Shown in pieces: positions 1-7,961 of a stretch of DNA of 35,127 nt. Source of the DNA: Candidatus Cloacimonadota bacterium (lineage in GTDB: Bacteria > Cloacimonadota > Cloacimonadia > JGIOTU-2); NCBI GenBank assembly GCA_023129415.1, contig JAGMCF010000198.1:1-35127 (forward strand), in the 5' to 3' direction. How positions within the stretch are numbered: position 1 is the stretch's first letter; the number at the start of each line of letters is the position of its first letter. Position numbers and translations under genes: made by a program. A model generated the notes under the pieces. It was given only the letters and a program-made list of their open reading frames with translations. It made no database searches and was not told the DNA's origin.

Positions 1-1758
1 GTAAAAGCACAAGCAACTCCAGAAGGATTAATTTCTTATCTTTCTACTGATCTTCAAAAGTTGGTTATAGAAGATTTAAAATTAAAAGGTGAAGAAGTAG
101 TGGCTCCAAAGAGGTATATAGGTATTGATGAAAAAATACAACTTGCTGGTAATCCAAACACCCCTCCTGAAACATTAGCTGAATTAGCAAAAGATGAAAA
201 ATTTCGTTGGGAAGTAGCAGAAAATCCAAATACTTCTCCAGAGATTTTAGCTGAATTAGCAAAAACTAAAGAGGATCATATTCGTTATAGAATTGCAGAA
301 AATCCAAATACTTCTCCAGAAACATTAGCTGAATTAGCAAAAGATGAAAACAGAGATGTTCGTTATAGAGCAAAAGAAAATCCAAATACTCCTCCAGAGA
401 TAAAAAAACAGTTAAAACAAACTGTTAGTTTAAATATGAGGAAGAAAGCTACGTTAGTTGTGACATATCCTGATTATGATTCTAATATGTTAAATCCAGA
501 AGAATTAGTTCGATTTTATGAGCAGGAAAAAGAAAAGTTATTAGAAGAATCCTTTGCTGATGAGGTATTAAGTAAATTGCTTTACGGTTTGGAACAGTAT
601 ATGCAAGTCATTGAGGATCAATTGGAACAAAGAGATGGTATAGTGGAAAAAGAAGATTTAGAAGAAATAAAAAACTATATTAATCTTATTTCTAATGGTT
701 TAGCATCATCTGATTTAAATCAAAAAATTATTGCAGTTGATCAAGTTATTAATAGATTTCATGGTGATTTGATGGTTTCTATTATGAATGGTGATAAAGA
801 AGAATTAAGTCAATTGTTAGATGAGCTTGCAGGAATAAGAAAATCTATAATTCCTTATACTCCTGAAGAGGAACAATCTGCGCATAATTTAAACATGAAA
901 AAGAAAGCTATTTCTGATATGGAAGTTCCTGAAAATTGGATAGTAAAAGATAAAACTGATAAAAAATTAAGACGTACAAATCCCCCGAAACATGACAAAA
1001 ACGATTCTTTAGTAGAACATAATATTGATCCACGAATTGATATGGCTTCGTTGAATATGAGAAAGAAAGCAAGAACTAAACCAGATTTAAGAGAATTGTT
1101 AGAAGGAGTAAAAAATGAAATTGCACCTGAATTGGATTTTGATTATGTTATAAGAATTTCTAAGTCTGAACCTTTGGCTATGAATTATATGTTTGGTACA
1201 CTCGGTATGAAAAATAATTCAGTTTATGTGTTTAACCCCGGATTTTTGGATGATCGTTTACCTGAGTTTTTTATTAGAGGAGTAATAGCCCATGAGTTAA
1301 TGCATGATATAGAAAGGAGAACAGGAGAAAGAACAACTGAGGTAGAAGAAGATCCATGGGCTGAACCAAAAAAAGATCCATGGGAATTTCATATGAAAGT
1401 ACAAAAAGCATGTGATTTATATAATCCAGCTTTAATATTTGGAATAGAAGATCCTTTAATGAAAGAGGTATTTGGTTATAATATGTCTTGGCTTGAAAAA
1501 GAGACTTCATTGAGTATGAGAAAGAAATCTTTTGAAGGTCAACCTGAAAATTACAGAGGTCCTTCATTACTTCTAAGAGAAGATATGGGACCTGATTATC
1601 CGGGGGGACCAGCTCAAGCAGAAATAGAAGGAACTGCTGAAGACGTACGATGGAATAAAGAAAATTTGTTAAAAAAGAAAAAGCCTATACAAGAGCAAGT
1701 ATTTCATGATTTTAATATTCCTTTTGGCCACGAAGGAGAAGAAGTAAGACAACTATAA
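1..1758 (+). CDS. LRV-repeat / HExxH multidomain protein with repeated SLNMRKKA motif (5' partial)
   Basis: The frame is open from base 1 with no stop, so the gene begins outside the window; the TTG at 61 is not a convincing start. Bases about 145-420 encode four repeats of 24-26 residues built on N-P-N-T-P/S-P-E-x-L-A-E-L-A-K, resembling leucine-rich-repeat-variant (LRV) helical repeats. A motif S-L-N-M-R-K-K-A or close variant occurs four times (427-450, 886-909, 1048-1071, 1507-1530), each between segments of different character. The third segment contains A-H-E-L-M-H (HExxH at 1291-1305), the zinc-binding and catalytic signature of metallopeptidases. The protein has no signal peptide in view. 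Function is not known. A structural or virion-associated polyprotein cut at the repeated motif is one possibility (inference). Reading frame certain; domain calls moderate. Confidence 0.8.
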   Translation, partial: VKAQATPEGLISYLSTDLQKLVIEDLKLKGEEVVAPKRYIGIDEKIQLAGNPNTPPETLAELAKDEKFRWEVAENPNTSPEILAELAKTKEDHIRYRIAENPNTSPETLAELAKDENRDVRYRAKENPNTPPEIKKQLKQTVSLNMRKKATLVVTYPDYDSNMLNPEELVRFYEQEKEKLLEESFADEVLSKLLYGLEQYMQVIEDQLEQRDGIVEKEDLEEIKNYINLISNGLASSDLNQKIIAVDQVINRFHGDLMVSIMNGDKEELSQLLDELAGIRKSIIPYTPEEEQSAHNLNMKKKAISDMEVPENWIVKDKTDKKLRRTNPPKHDKNDSLVEHNIDPRIDMASLNMRKKARTKPDLRELLEGVKNEIAPELDFDYVIRISKSEPLAMNYMFGTLGMKNNSVYVFNPGFLDDRLPEFFIRGVIAHELMHDIERRTGERTTEVEEDPWAEPKKDPWEFHMKVQKACDLYNPALIFGIEDPLMKEVFGYNMSWLEKETSLSMRKKSFEGQPENYRGPSLLLREDMGPDYPGGPAQAEIEGTAEDVRWNKENLLKKKKPIQEQVFHDFNIPFGHEGEEVRQL

Positions 1759-1777
1759 TTGTTAGGAAAAAACTTTT

Positions 1778-2371
1778 ATGAGAAAATACTTATTTACAAA
1801 AGAGGAAGAAAAACAAATTTGTGATGAATACTTTTCAAAAGAAAAACCGTATATTTCTACTTTAGCTAAAAAATGGTGTTGTGATAGTACAACTATTAGA
1901 AATGTTATTATAAGAAATGGATATAGTTTAAGAACTCGCAGCGAAGTGATTAAGGGGCAAAAACGTTCTGAAGAAACAAAACAAAAAATACGGAGAAAAA
2001 TAATTCAACATTATCAAACTCATCCTGGTCCATTTAAAGACACTAAACCAGAACTTAAAATGAAAGAAATTTTAGATTCTCTTGGTATTCTTTTTGAACA
2101 TCAGTTTAGAGTTAGAAATTGTTTATTTGATTTTTATATTTTAAATACCAACATTTTAATAGAAGTAGATGGTGATTATTGGCATGGAAATCCTGCAAAA
2201 TTTAGTAGTTTAAATAAAATGCAAAAAGAAATGAAACAAAGAGATATTAAACATAACAAAATTGCTTTTGATAATGGCTTTATTCTTTTAAGGTTTTGGG
2301 AGAATGATATTTTAAAAAAAGATGATATTGTTAGAAATAAAATTTATAAAAGATTAAAAAATTTAAGTTAA
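1778..2371 (+). CDS. Freestanding Vsr-like (EDxHD) homing endonuclease with HTH and NUMOD3-like segment
   Basis: A 197-residue protein. Residues about 25-50 look like a helix-turn-helix (STLAKKWCCDSTTIRNVI). Residues 60-74 (GQKRSEETKQKIRRK) resemble the NUMOD3 DNA-binding motif of homing endonucleases. The C-terminal half has the Vsr/PD-(D/E)XK pattern: PELKMKE (E92), FDFYI (D118), IEVDGDYWHGNP (E129, D131, H136), then Q-x-x-D and a GFILLRFWENDI tail. This matches the I-Bth0305I-type family, which cuts DNA and spreads its own gene. It sits 19 bp after the upstream gene with only a weak AGGA ribosome site, as expected for a mobile insertion between phage genes. Its target is probably in a neighbouring gene (inference). 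Confidence 0.82.
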   Translation: MRKYLFTKEEEKQICDEYFSKEKPYISTLAKKWCCDSTTIRNVIIRNGYSLRTRSEVIKGQKRSEETKQKIRRKIIQHYQTHPGPFKDTKPELKMKEILDSLGILFEHQFRVRNCLFDFYILNTNILIEVDGDYWHGNPAKFSSLNKMQKEMKQRDIKHNKIAFDNGFILLRFWENDILKKDDIVRNKIYKRLKNLS

Positions 2372-2394
2372 AAAGTTAAAATACTACATTTTAG

Positions 2395-2411
2395 GTGTAT
2401 TTTATTATAGA
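2395..2411 (+). promoter_or_regulatory. Putative promoter, variant core
   Basis: GGTGTATTTTATTATAGAAG lies in the gap before the metallophosphoesterase gene. It resembles boxes at 5977-5995 and 30662-30679 (consensus TGTGTATTwTATwATAGA), with TATTAT as the likely -10. Confidence 0.45.
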
Positions 2412-2450
2412 AGTAAGAAAGAAGTAAAAAATTTATTTCAGGAGGTTTAA

Positions 2451-3812
2451 ATGGTGTTAGAATATTCTTCTGAAGAAATTGCATTTATGAAGCAAAAGAT
2501 TAAAGAAAAAGTTCATCCTGTTGATTTTGTAGATGATTTAAATAAAAAGTTTTTAAATGAAAGAACTTTAATATCTATTACTACTAAGTTAGGACGTCTT
2601 GGTGTTTCCTATGCCCATTGCGAAACGAAAAAATCACAAGAAGCGCGAGAAGAATTACAAAAACTTTCGACATCTGAAGAAGCAATTATTGAAATGCCTA
2701 AAAAAGAAATCAATCTTGTTGTTGAAAAAGATAAAGAAATTCAGAGATTGAAAACGCAGGTAAGTATTTTCCAACGTAAATATACTGCAGCAAATAAAGC
2801 AGCGAATCTTCAAGAAAGTATTCTTAAAGTGCTTGAAGAAACAATTGTAGCATTACCTTCTGTGAAAGTTCCTGCTATAAAATCTTTTAAAGTTGGTAGA
2901 ACTAAAGAATCAGCTTTGTTACTTTTGTCAGATTTACACGCTGGAGAAATTGTGAAACCTGAAGAAATTGGTGATATAAATTCCTATAATTTTGAAATAA
3001 TGAAAAATAGGTTAAAATGTTTATCTGATTCTATTATTGATATTTCACAAAATAAACTTAGAGGATATACATTTCCAAAGCTTGTTATTGGGGCTTTAGG
3101 AGATTTTGTGACAGGAATTATTCATGAAGAATTAGTTGAATCTGCTGAAGATACTCCTATTGAATGGGCGGAAGGAACTGCTTTAGTTGTTGCTCAATTT
3201 ATATTAGAGCTTGCACAAGTATTTCCAGAGATTGAATTTACTGGTATTGTTGGTAATCATGGAAGAATGACCAAACAAGTTCGTTTTAAGAAGAGATATG
3301 TAAATTGGGATTACATTACTTATACTTATTTGAGTTTGTTATTGAAAGACCAAAAGAATATTAAATTTAACTTACCAAAAAGCTTTTGGACACTTCAGGA
3401 AATCGAAGGAAAAACCTTTTTGTTTTTGCATGGGGATAATATTCAATCTTGGAATGGTATTCCTTGGTATGGAATTCAAAGAATGGTATCAAGACTTGAA
3501 GCGCTTCTTTATTCAAAAAAAATAAAAGTTGATTATGTATGTTTGGGACATTTTCACAATGCGGGCTCTTTAGATAAAGTTAATGGTGAACTTATTTTGA
3601 ATGGAAGTGTTATAGGTGGAAATGAGTACTCAATTGGAAAATTATTTATGAGTACTGATGCTAATCAATTTTTTGCGGGCGTTCACAATGAGCATGGTTT
3701 GAGTTGGCGTTATCATCTTAATTTACAAAATGCTCCTGAACCTAAAAATCCATATATATATGATACAAATAAGCCAATAATTGATCAAGCTAATGAAGTT
3801 TTAGAAAAATGA
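2451..3812 (+). CDS. Calcineurin-like metallophosphoesterase
   Basis: A 453-residue protein behind a perfect GGAGG site. The N-terminal 60 residues look helical with a possible HTH (RTLISITTKLGRLGVSY), followed by a coiled-coil-like stretch (about 85-135). The phosphoesterase core starts near 155: LLLLSDLHAGE (D161, H163), GALGDF (D218), VGNHGR (N269, H270), FLHGDN and LGHFHN, covering the metal-binding motifs of the calcineurin/SbcD-Mre11 superfamily. Such enzymes hydrolyse phosphomonoesters or phosphodiesters; nuclease activity is possible, and the putative N-terminal DNA-binding part would fit, but the substrate is not visible. It leads a run of closely spaced genes. Confidence 0.82.
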   Translation: MVLEYSSEEIAFMKQKIKEKVHPVDFVDDLNKKFLNERTLISITTKLGRLGVSYAHCETKKSQEAREELQKLSTSEEAIIEMPKKEINLVVEKDKEIQRLKTQVSIFQRKYTAANKAANLQESILKVLEETIVALPSVKVPAIKSFKVGRTKESALLLLSDLHAGEIVKPEEIGDINSYNFEIMKNRLKCLSDSIIDISQNKLRGYTFPKLVIGALGDFVTGIIHEELVESAEDTPIEWAEGTALVVAQFILELAQVFPEIEFTGIVGNHGRMTKQVRFKKRYVNWDYITYTYLSLLLKDQKNIKFNLPKSFWTLQEIEGKTFLFLHGDNIQSWNGIPWYGIQRMVSRLEALLYSKKIKVDYVCLGHFHNAGSLDKVNGELILNGSVIGGNEYSIGKLFMSTDANQFFAGVHNEHGLSWRYHLNLQNAPEPKNPYIYDTNKPIIDQANEVLEK

Positions 3813-3824
3813 GGAGAATATAAA

Positions 3825-4088
3825 ATGGTTCAAGTACCTTTATTAACGTGGGAAATAATGGTAGCATTAGTATTCCTTTTGTTAGGTTTAGTTTTAGGTA
3901 CATGGAGAACAAATAAATTATGGTTTAAATATTTTTTTATAAATCGAAGAAAAAAGGAGTTGAAAAAATTTCCTCTTTCTATTAAATTACCTAAATTTAA
4001 ATCAATAATAAAAACAGTTTTTCGGTGTGTAATAATTATTTTAGCGGGTTTTGGCGCTTTGACATTAATATTATTGGTTATTTTTTAA
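3825..4088 (+). CDS. Small two-TM membrane protein
   Basis: 87 residues, with GAGGAG 13 bp upstream of ATG. Two hydrophobic segments (about 8-25 and 65-86) flank a basic loop rich in K and R (RRKKELKKF). No family recognised. It lies between the phosphoesterase and the lipoprotein peptidase in the same operon. A holin-like role is conceivable but there is no direct support. Confidence 0.65.
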   Translation: MVQVPLLTWEIMVALVFLLLGLVLGTWRTNKLWFKYFFINRRKKELKKFPLSIKLPKFKSIIKTVFRCVIIILAGFGALTLILLVIF

Positions 4089-4100
4089 AGGGTTATTAGG

Positions 4101-4967
4101 ATGAAAAAAATACTAATAATATTGTTTCTTTTTTCTTTTTTGTTGATGGGATGCGGTTCTAAATTAATAGATTCTTCTACAACAAACAGTAATAATGGAT
4201 TTTCTATATTTGTTTCTGAATCTGAAAAAAGTGAAATTATTGTAGTAAAGTTGCGAGGAAGTGTTAATTTAGAGTGGGCAGATCAAATTGAAGAAGCATA
4301 TAAAAAAGAAAATTGTATTTGGGTTATTGCTTGGATTGAATCCAGAGGAGGAACATTTATAGAAACTAAACTTACAGCACATAAAATTAGGGCTTTAACA
4401 AGAAAATATAAAAAAGAGCTTATAGTTTATTCTGAAAGAGGATTATATTCAGGTGCATATTGGATTGCGTGCGAAGCTAATGCTATTGTAATTGCTCCTT
4501 CTGGGAATACGGGCTCGATAGGAGTTTATTCTGTAAGAGTTGATGTGACAGCTGCTGATTCTGTTAATGGAGTTAAATATCATTTAATAAAGTCAGGGAA
4601 ATGTAAAGCAATGTGGTTTCCTCATAGTAAACTTACGGATGAAGAGAAAAAAGTTCTTCAAAAACAGATAAATAAATTATATTATGAATTTCTTTGGCAT
4701 ATTTATAATTGTAGAGGAAATCAAATATATCAAGCTTGTTATGCATTAGTAGGAGCAAATGTAAATGATACTACAGTGGCTAACTATTTAGAAAAGGTTT
4801 GTGATGGTAGATCTTATGATGCAAAAGATGCTTTTACTTTTGGGTTAATAGATAAAGTAATGTATTTTGACGAAATGATTAAAGATTTGTATAAAAATGT
4901 ACCTAATACAGATATTGTAACAGAAGATGGTGAAAAGATTGAAGATTTTTATCCAGAGGATAATTAA
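4101..4967 (+). CDS. SppA-like (S49) serine peptidase, predicted lipoprotein
   Basis: 288 residues. The N-terminus is a lipoprotein signal: a lysine pair, a hydrophobic core and lipobox LMGC with Cys18. The body follows signal-peptide peptidase A / ClpP-fold S49 peptidases: IIVVKLRG at about 46, AWIESRGGTF (79-86), YSGAYWIACEANAIVIAPSGNTGSIGV with likely nucleophile Ser117, and a downstream Lys (K167 or K169 in SGKCKAM) as candidate general base. C-terminal ARxAxxxGLID-like segment (AKDAFTFGLIDKV). S49 enzymes are known in phages as capsid proteases, but a lipid-anchored version would act at the membrane, more like bacterial SppA. It overlaps the MgtC-like gene by one base (TAATG), so the two are probably translationally coupled. 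Confidence 0.83.
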   Translation: MKKILIILFLFSFLLMGCGSKLIDSSTTNSNNGFSIFVSESEKSEIIVVKLRGSVNLEWADQIEEAYKKENCIWVIAWIESRGGTFIETKLTAHKIRALTRKYKKELIVYSERGLYSGAYWIACEANAIVIAPSGNTGSIGVYSVRVDVTAADSVNGVKYHLIKSGKCKAMWFPHSKLTDEEKKVLQKQINKLYYEFLWHIYNCRGNQIYQACYALVGANVNDTTVANYLEKVCDGRSYDAKDAFTFGLIDKVMYFDEMIKDLYKNVPNTDIVTEDGEKIEDFYPEDN

Positions 4968-5386
4968 TGTTATTTGTACCTTCTGATTTTATTATAAAAG
5001 TTTTGTTAGCAATTGGTTTAGGTGCTTTAATTGGTTTTGAAAGAGAATTTTTTAATAAACCAGCGGGATTAAGAACTAATATATTAGTTATGTTAGGTTC
5101 AATGTTAGCTGCTTATATTTCTTCTTGTTTTGTTGATAGTGGAACTGATGTTACACGAATTGCAGCAAATATATTGACAGGGTTAGGTTTTATTGGGGGA
5201 GGAGTAATACTTCAAAGTAAAGGATCAGTACATGGACTTACTACGGCTTCTTGTATTTGGATATGTGGTATTATTGGTATGACAGTTGGTTTTGGTTATT
5301 ATATTGAGGCAATAATTGTTAGTGTAGTAACTTTTATAGTATTGTATGGTTTAGGTTATTTAGAACATTTTATGAAACGAAAATGA
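4967..5386 (+). CDS. MgtC/SapB-family membrane protein
   Basis: 139 residues, which matches the conserved N-terminal membrane domain of MgtC/SapB without the C-terminal ACT-like domain. Hallmarks: GALIGFERE (19-27), AGLRTNILVMLGS (33-45), RIAANILTGLGFIGGGVIL and GLTTASCIW-CGIIGM, with four or five hydrophobic segments. Bacterial MgtC proteins help survival at low magnesium and can inhibit F1Fo ATP synthase. What a phage copy does is unknown; altering host membrane energetics is an inference. GAGGA at 4956-4960 and a TAATG overlap couple it to the SppA-like gene. It is the last gene before the terminator at 5451-5503. Confidence 0.85.
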   Translation: MLFVPSDFIIKVLLAIGLGALIGFEREFFNKPAGLRTNILVMLGSMLAAYISSCFVDSGTDVTRIAANILTGLGFIGGGVILQSKGSVHGLTTASCIWICGIIGMTVGFGYYIEAIIVSVVTFIVLYGLGYLEHFMKRK

Positions 5387-5450
5387 AAATTTTGAATTTA
5401 TAGTAAAGTAAAGTTAAGGTTTAAGCAATGAAAAATTTATTAAAAATAAT

Positions 5451-5503
5451 AGCCATGTAGAATATTTCCTTTGAAAGAAGGATACTCTTCATGGCTTTTT
5501 TTG
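5451..5503 (+). terminator. Strong intrinsic terminator
   Basis: AGCCATG (5451-5457) pairs with CATGGCT (5490-5496), followed by a run of T. The interior continues the stem with few mismatches (AGAATAT against ATACTCT, TTCCTT against AAGGA), giving one long hairpin. It closes the 2451-5386 operon. Confidence 0.85.
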
Positions 5504-5533
5504 TATGTGAAATAACCGGAAAGGATGGAGTAA

Positions 5534-5722
5534 ATGAATAAGAAAGATAAAAAGGAAACTTTAACTCTGATAGTGAAAGCGGAGTTCATCGAAGTTCCTG
5601 GAACTAAAGAGGATAGGAAAAGGTTGGTACGGAGCTTGAAAGACGAGATTGAATTATGTTACGGAACACCTTCAGGAGGGTATGGGAAATTAGTAGTTGT
5701 CTCATCTAGGGAGAAAAGATGA
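5534..5722 (+). CDS. Hypothetical 62-aa protein
   Basis: First gene after the terminator, with GGATGGAG upstream of ATG. Charged, soluble, with two predicted strands (TLTLIVKAEFIEV and KLVVVSS) around a helix (RKRLVRSLKDEIELC). Overlaps the next gene by four bases (ATGA). Not recognised. Confidence 0.65.
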   Translation: MNKKDKKETLTLIVKAEFIEVPGTKEDRKRLVRSLKDEIELCYGTPSGGYGKLVVVSSREKR

Positions 5723-5961
5723 ATTTTGAAATTTTTAATTGGATCGCTTTTTTATCTTTATTTGCTGCGTATGTTCTTTTATTAAAAGGAATATTTACTG
5801 CGCAAAACTGGATTTATTTGATATTGCAATTGGTTGGTGGTACTTCTTTTGTAATAGTAGGAATATGTGTACATGCTTGGTCCGTTTGGATGTTTAATGG
5901 TGTTTGGATTATTGCTACGTTATACGCAATAATTTCGAAAATAAGAAAGAAAAAATTGTAA
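5719..5961 (+). CDS. Small membrane protein, CBU_0592-like
   Basis: 80 residues with three hydrophobic helices (about 7-26, 31-52, 54-73). The layout, with AAYVLLLKG, a short charged/aromatic turn (QNWIYLILQLVGGTSF) and WMFNGVWIIATLYAI, resembles the CBU_0592-like small integral-membrane domain found in bacteria and phages. Function unknown. Translationally coupled to the preceding gene through ATGA. Confidence 0.6.
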   Translation: MNFEIFNWIAFLSLFAAYVLLLKGIFTAQNWIYLILQLVGGTSFVIVGICVHAWSVWMFNGVWIIATLYAIISKIRKKKL

Positions 5962-5976
5962 AAATCCTTAGGAAAA

Positions 5977-5995
5977 TGTGTATTATATTATAGAG
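5977..5995 (+). promoter_or_regulatory. Putative promoter, variant core, ahead of spoVG
   Basis: TGTGTATTATATTATAGAG, sharing the pattern of the boxes at 2395 and 30662. TATTAT at 5986-5991 is the probable -10; the gene starts 34 bp further on. Confidence 0.5.
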
Positions 5996-6024
5996 TGTAA
6001 ACATTTAAAAAAAGGAGCAATGAA

Positions 6025-6285
6025 ATGAAGATCACCGAAGTTAGAATAACATTGAGAGATGAGCCAAAGCTCAAAGCTTTTGTTGATGTTGTGTTTGATA
6101 ATGCATTTGTAATTCATGGGATGAAAGTTATTAAGGGACGAAATGATCTCTTTGTTGCAATGCCAAACAAAAAAGGAAGGGATGGTTCTTTTAGGGATAT
6201 TGCGCATCCAATTAACAATGAAATGCGAGTTGAGTTGGAATCAGCAATATTAAATGCTTATGAAATGAAGTTGCGAAAAGAATAG
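6025..6285 (+). CDS. spoVG: SpoVG-family nucleic-acid-binding regulator
   Basis: 86 residues, the usual SpoVG size without its acidic tail. Signature positions are clear: MKITEVRI at the N-terminus, AFVDVVFDNAFVIHGMKVIKG, LFVAMPNKKGRDGSFRDIAHPINNEMR. SpoVG proteins are small regulators shown in several bacteria to bind DNA and RNA and to affect septation, capsule or virulence genes. A phage copy could redirect host or phage expression (inference). It has its own putative promoter and an AAAGGAG ribosome site. Confidence 0.92.
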   Translation: MKITEVRITLRDEPKLKAFVDVVFDNAFVIHGMKVIKGRNDLFVAMPNKKGRDGSFRDIAHPINNEMRVELESAILNAYEMKLRKE

Positions 6286-6298
6286 AGTAGGAGGAAAA

Positions 6299-6469
6299 AT
6301 GTTAAAATGTAACCATTGTGGTAAAAATGTTTTAAAACTGTTTCGTGTTTGTGGAACATGTTGTCTGGGTGCTCTTACATTAGTTAGTTTTAAATGCATT
6401 AAAGAAAATCATCCCCTCTCTAGTATATGTAAAGAGTGTGTGGAAAAACAAGGTGGACTGAAAGGATGA
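6299..6469 (+). CDS. 56-aa Cys-rich zinc-finger-like protein
   Basis: Starts at ATG after GGAGG, 13 bp behind spoVG. Four Cys pairs or clusters: CNHC, CGTCC, a lone C and CKEC, which could bind one or two zinc ions. Not recognised beyond that. Confidence 0.65.
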   Translation: MLKCNHCGKNVLKLFRVCGTCCLGALTLVSFKCIKENHPLSSICKECVEKQGGLKG

Positions 6470-6488
6470 AATATTTAGGAGGAAAAAA

Positions 6489-6848
6489 ATGCTATATAAA
6501 GAAACAACAATAACAAATGCTAAAGTTTTAAATTTTATCGTTAAAAGTAAAAATGTGAAAATGGAACTTTTAGTTGATCGTTGTAAAATTCCCTATGTAA
6601 TTATATTTGAGAAATTTAAAAGAATGCCTTTGTTTAAACAAGGACAACAAATTCAAGTTAGAGTTTCTCGTTCCCCTGGGCTAGTTGTCCTTCCCACTTT
6701 TTTCGATTCAAAACAACGCTGTAAAAAGTGTGGTAGGTTTTATAAAGTTTATTGTAAACATTGTTATAAACGATCTAAAACTCTTCGTGCAATATTAGAT
6801 GTATTTGGGGAGGTATTAAATGTCACGGACTTCAAAAAAATTAGATAA
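6489..6848 (+). CDS. Hypothetical protein with C-terminal zinc ribbon
   Basis: 119 residues behind TAGGAGG. The N-terminal half is strand-rich (possible OB-like fold: QGQQIQVRVSRSPGLVVLPTFF). Residues 78-93 are CKKCGRFYKVYCKHCYK, a CxxC-x7-CxxC zinc ribbon. The last 29 bases overlap the start of the next gene in another frame. Nucleic-acid binding is plausible; function unknown. Confidence 0.7.
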   Translation: MLYKETTITNAKVLNFIVKSKNVKMELLVDRCKIPYVIIFEKFKRMPLFKQGQQIQVRVSRSPGLVVLPTFFDSKQRCKKCGRFYKVYCKHCYKRSKTLRAILDVFGEVLNVTDFKKIR

Positions 6849-7686
6849 ACTTTACAAAAAAGCTCCTATACTTGTTTTCAAACCTGGTACTAAACTTGTG
6901 TTTTTTAGTGATCATCATAGAGGAGATGGTGAAAAAGGGAGTGACGATTTTAAGCGAAATGAATTAATTTATAGGAAAGCTTTGGAGTGGTATTTTGAAA
7001 GAGGATATACACTAGTTTTAGTAGGGGATGTTGAAGAATTATGGGAGTGTAAGCCTTTAGATATTTTTACTCAATATCCTTTTATTTATCAATTAGAAAA
7101 AAAGTTTCATGATCAAGGTAGATTAATAAAGATTGTAGGTAACCATGATTTTATATGGTATAATAAGAAAAATGTTAAAAAATATCTTAATCCAATTTTT
7201 CCTGGAATAGAAGTTTATAGAGGAATAAGCTTTTATCTTGATACTGGAAGAGGTACAGGCCCAAGATATTTTGTTTGTCATGGGCATCAGGGGGAATTTA
7301 AAAGTGATACTATTTTAAATATTAGTAAGTTTTTTGTTAGATGGTTTTGGAAACCTTTTCAATATGCTTTTAGAACTTCTGCAACTTCTGCAGCTACAAA
7401 CTATAAAAAAAGAAGTAAAAGAGAAAAAGAATATTGTAATTGGGTGAAGGGAAAGAACGTTAGATTTATTGTGGGGCATACGCATAGGCCAAGAATTTTT
7501 TCTATTGCTAAAAATATAGTTATTGATGACTATGTTTTAAATAGTAGTGCTTATGTGATGAATACGGGATGTTGTGTTTTTCCAAATGAATGTATTTCTG
7601 CAATAGAATTATCTGGGAAACATCCAAATGTAGTTGAGTTTTGGTTAGAGAATGGAAAGTTAGTAAAGAAATCTATACTAAAATAG
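6820..7686 (+). CDS. Metallophosphoesterase, LpxH-like
   Basis: 288 residues. All metallophosphatase motifs are present: FFSDHHRGD (D31, H33), VGDVEEL (D70), VGNHD (N108, H109), CHGHQG (H154, H156) and VGHTHRP (H220, H222). Spacing and the FSDHHRGD start resemble UDP-2,3-diacylglucosamine pyrophosphohydrolases of lipid A synthesis and related phosphatases. The substrate cannot be fixed from sequence. GGGGAGG in front of ATG supports this start despite the overlap with the previous gene. It is the second phosphoesterase in the window and is clearly a different subfamily from the one at 2451. Confidence 0.8.
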   Translation: MSRTSKKLDKLYKKAPILVFKPGTKLVFFSDHHRGDGEKGSDDFKRNELIYRKALEWYFERGYTLVLVGDVEELWECKPLDIFTQYPFIYQLEKKFHDQGRLIKIVGNHDFIWYNKKNVKKYLNPIFPGIEVYRGISFYLDTGRGTGPRYFVCHGHQGEFKSDTILNISKFFVRWFWKPFQYAFRTSATSAATNYKKRSKREKEYCNWVKGKNVRFIVGHTHRPRIFSIAKNIVIDDYVLNSSAYVMNTGCCVFPNECISAIELSGKHPNVVEFWLENGKLVKKSILK

Positions 7687-7694
7687 GAGGAATA

Positions 7695-7961
7695 ATGATA
7701 AAGCAATTCATAAGAAAAATATTGTGTCGAATTGATTTCTGGTTTTATATACATAAAGGCAAACCATTAACCAAAATAAAATATTTTAAAAAGGATGTAC
7801 CAAATAAATATTGGGGTAAATGTTTGCTTAAGGATACAGAGGTTGCTCCTTATTATCTTGTTTTTTGTAAGGATCCTAAAACGATTAAGGTGACAGAAAA
7901 AGACAGAGAATGGGCAAGGAATGCATACCAGGAACATTTCAAAAGGGAAAGGAAAAATTAA
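7695..7961 (+). CDS. Hypothetical 88-aa basic protein
   Basis: The start at 7695 is chosen because TAGGAGG sits just upstream; a longer TTG form would run into the preceding gene. Basic, Lys-rich, with an amphipathic N-terminus (IKQFIRKILCRIDFWFYI). It directly abuts the amidase gene. Not recognised. Confidence 0.65.
   Translation: MIKQFIRKILCRIDFWFYIHKGKPLTKIKYFKKDVPNKYWGKCLLKDTEVAPYYLVFCKDPKTIKVTEKDREWARNAYQEHFKRERKN

Noticed and set aside
1274-1567. Minus-strand ORFs here and elsewhere (e.g. 11980-12360, 23412-23834, 27555-27944)
   Set aside because: They lie opposite well-supported + strand genes, lack ribosome sites and consist of low-complexity Phe/Leu/Ile/Ser-rich sequence typical of the shadow of AT-rich genes.
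4101-4967. Capsid-maturation protease role for the S49 peptidase
   Set aside because: The lipoprotein signal with Cys18 predicts membrane anchoring, and no capsid or scaffold gene is adjacent.
5428-5460. A 10-codon ORF before the terminator (MKNLLKIIAM)
   Set aside because: No ribosome site of note and it runs into the terminator stem.
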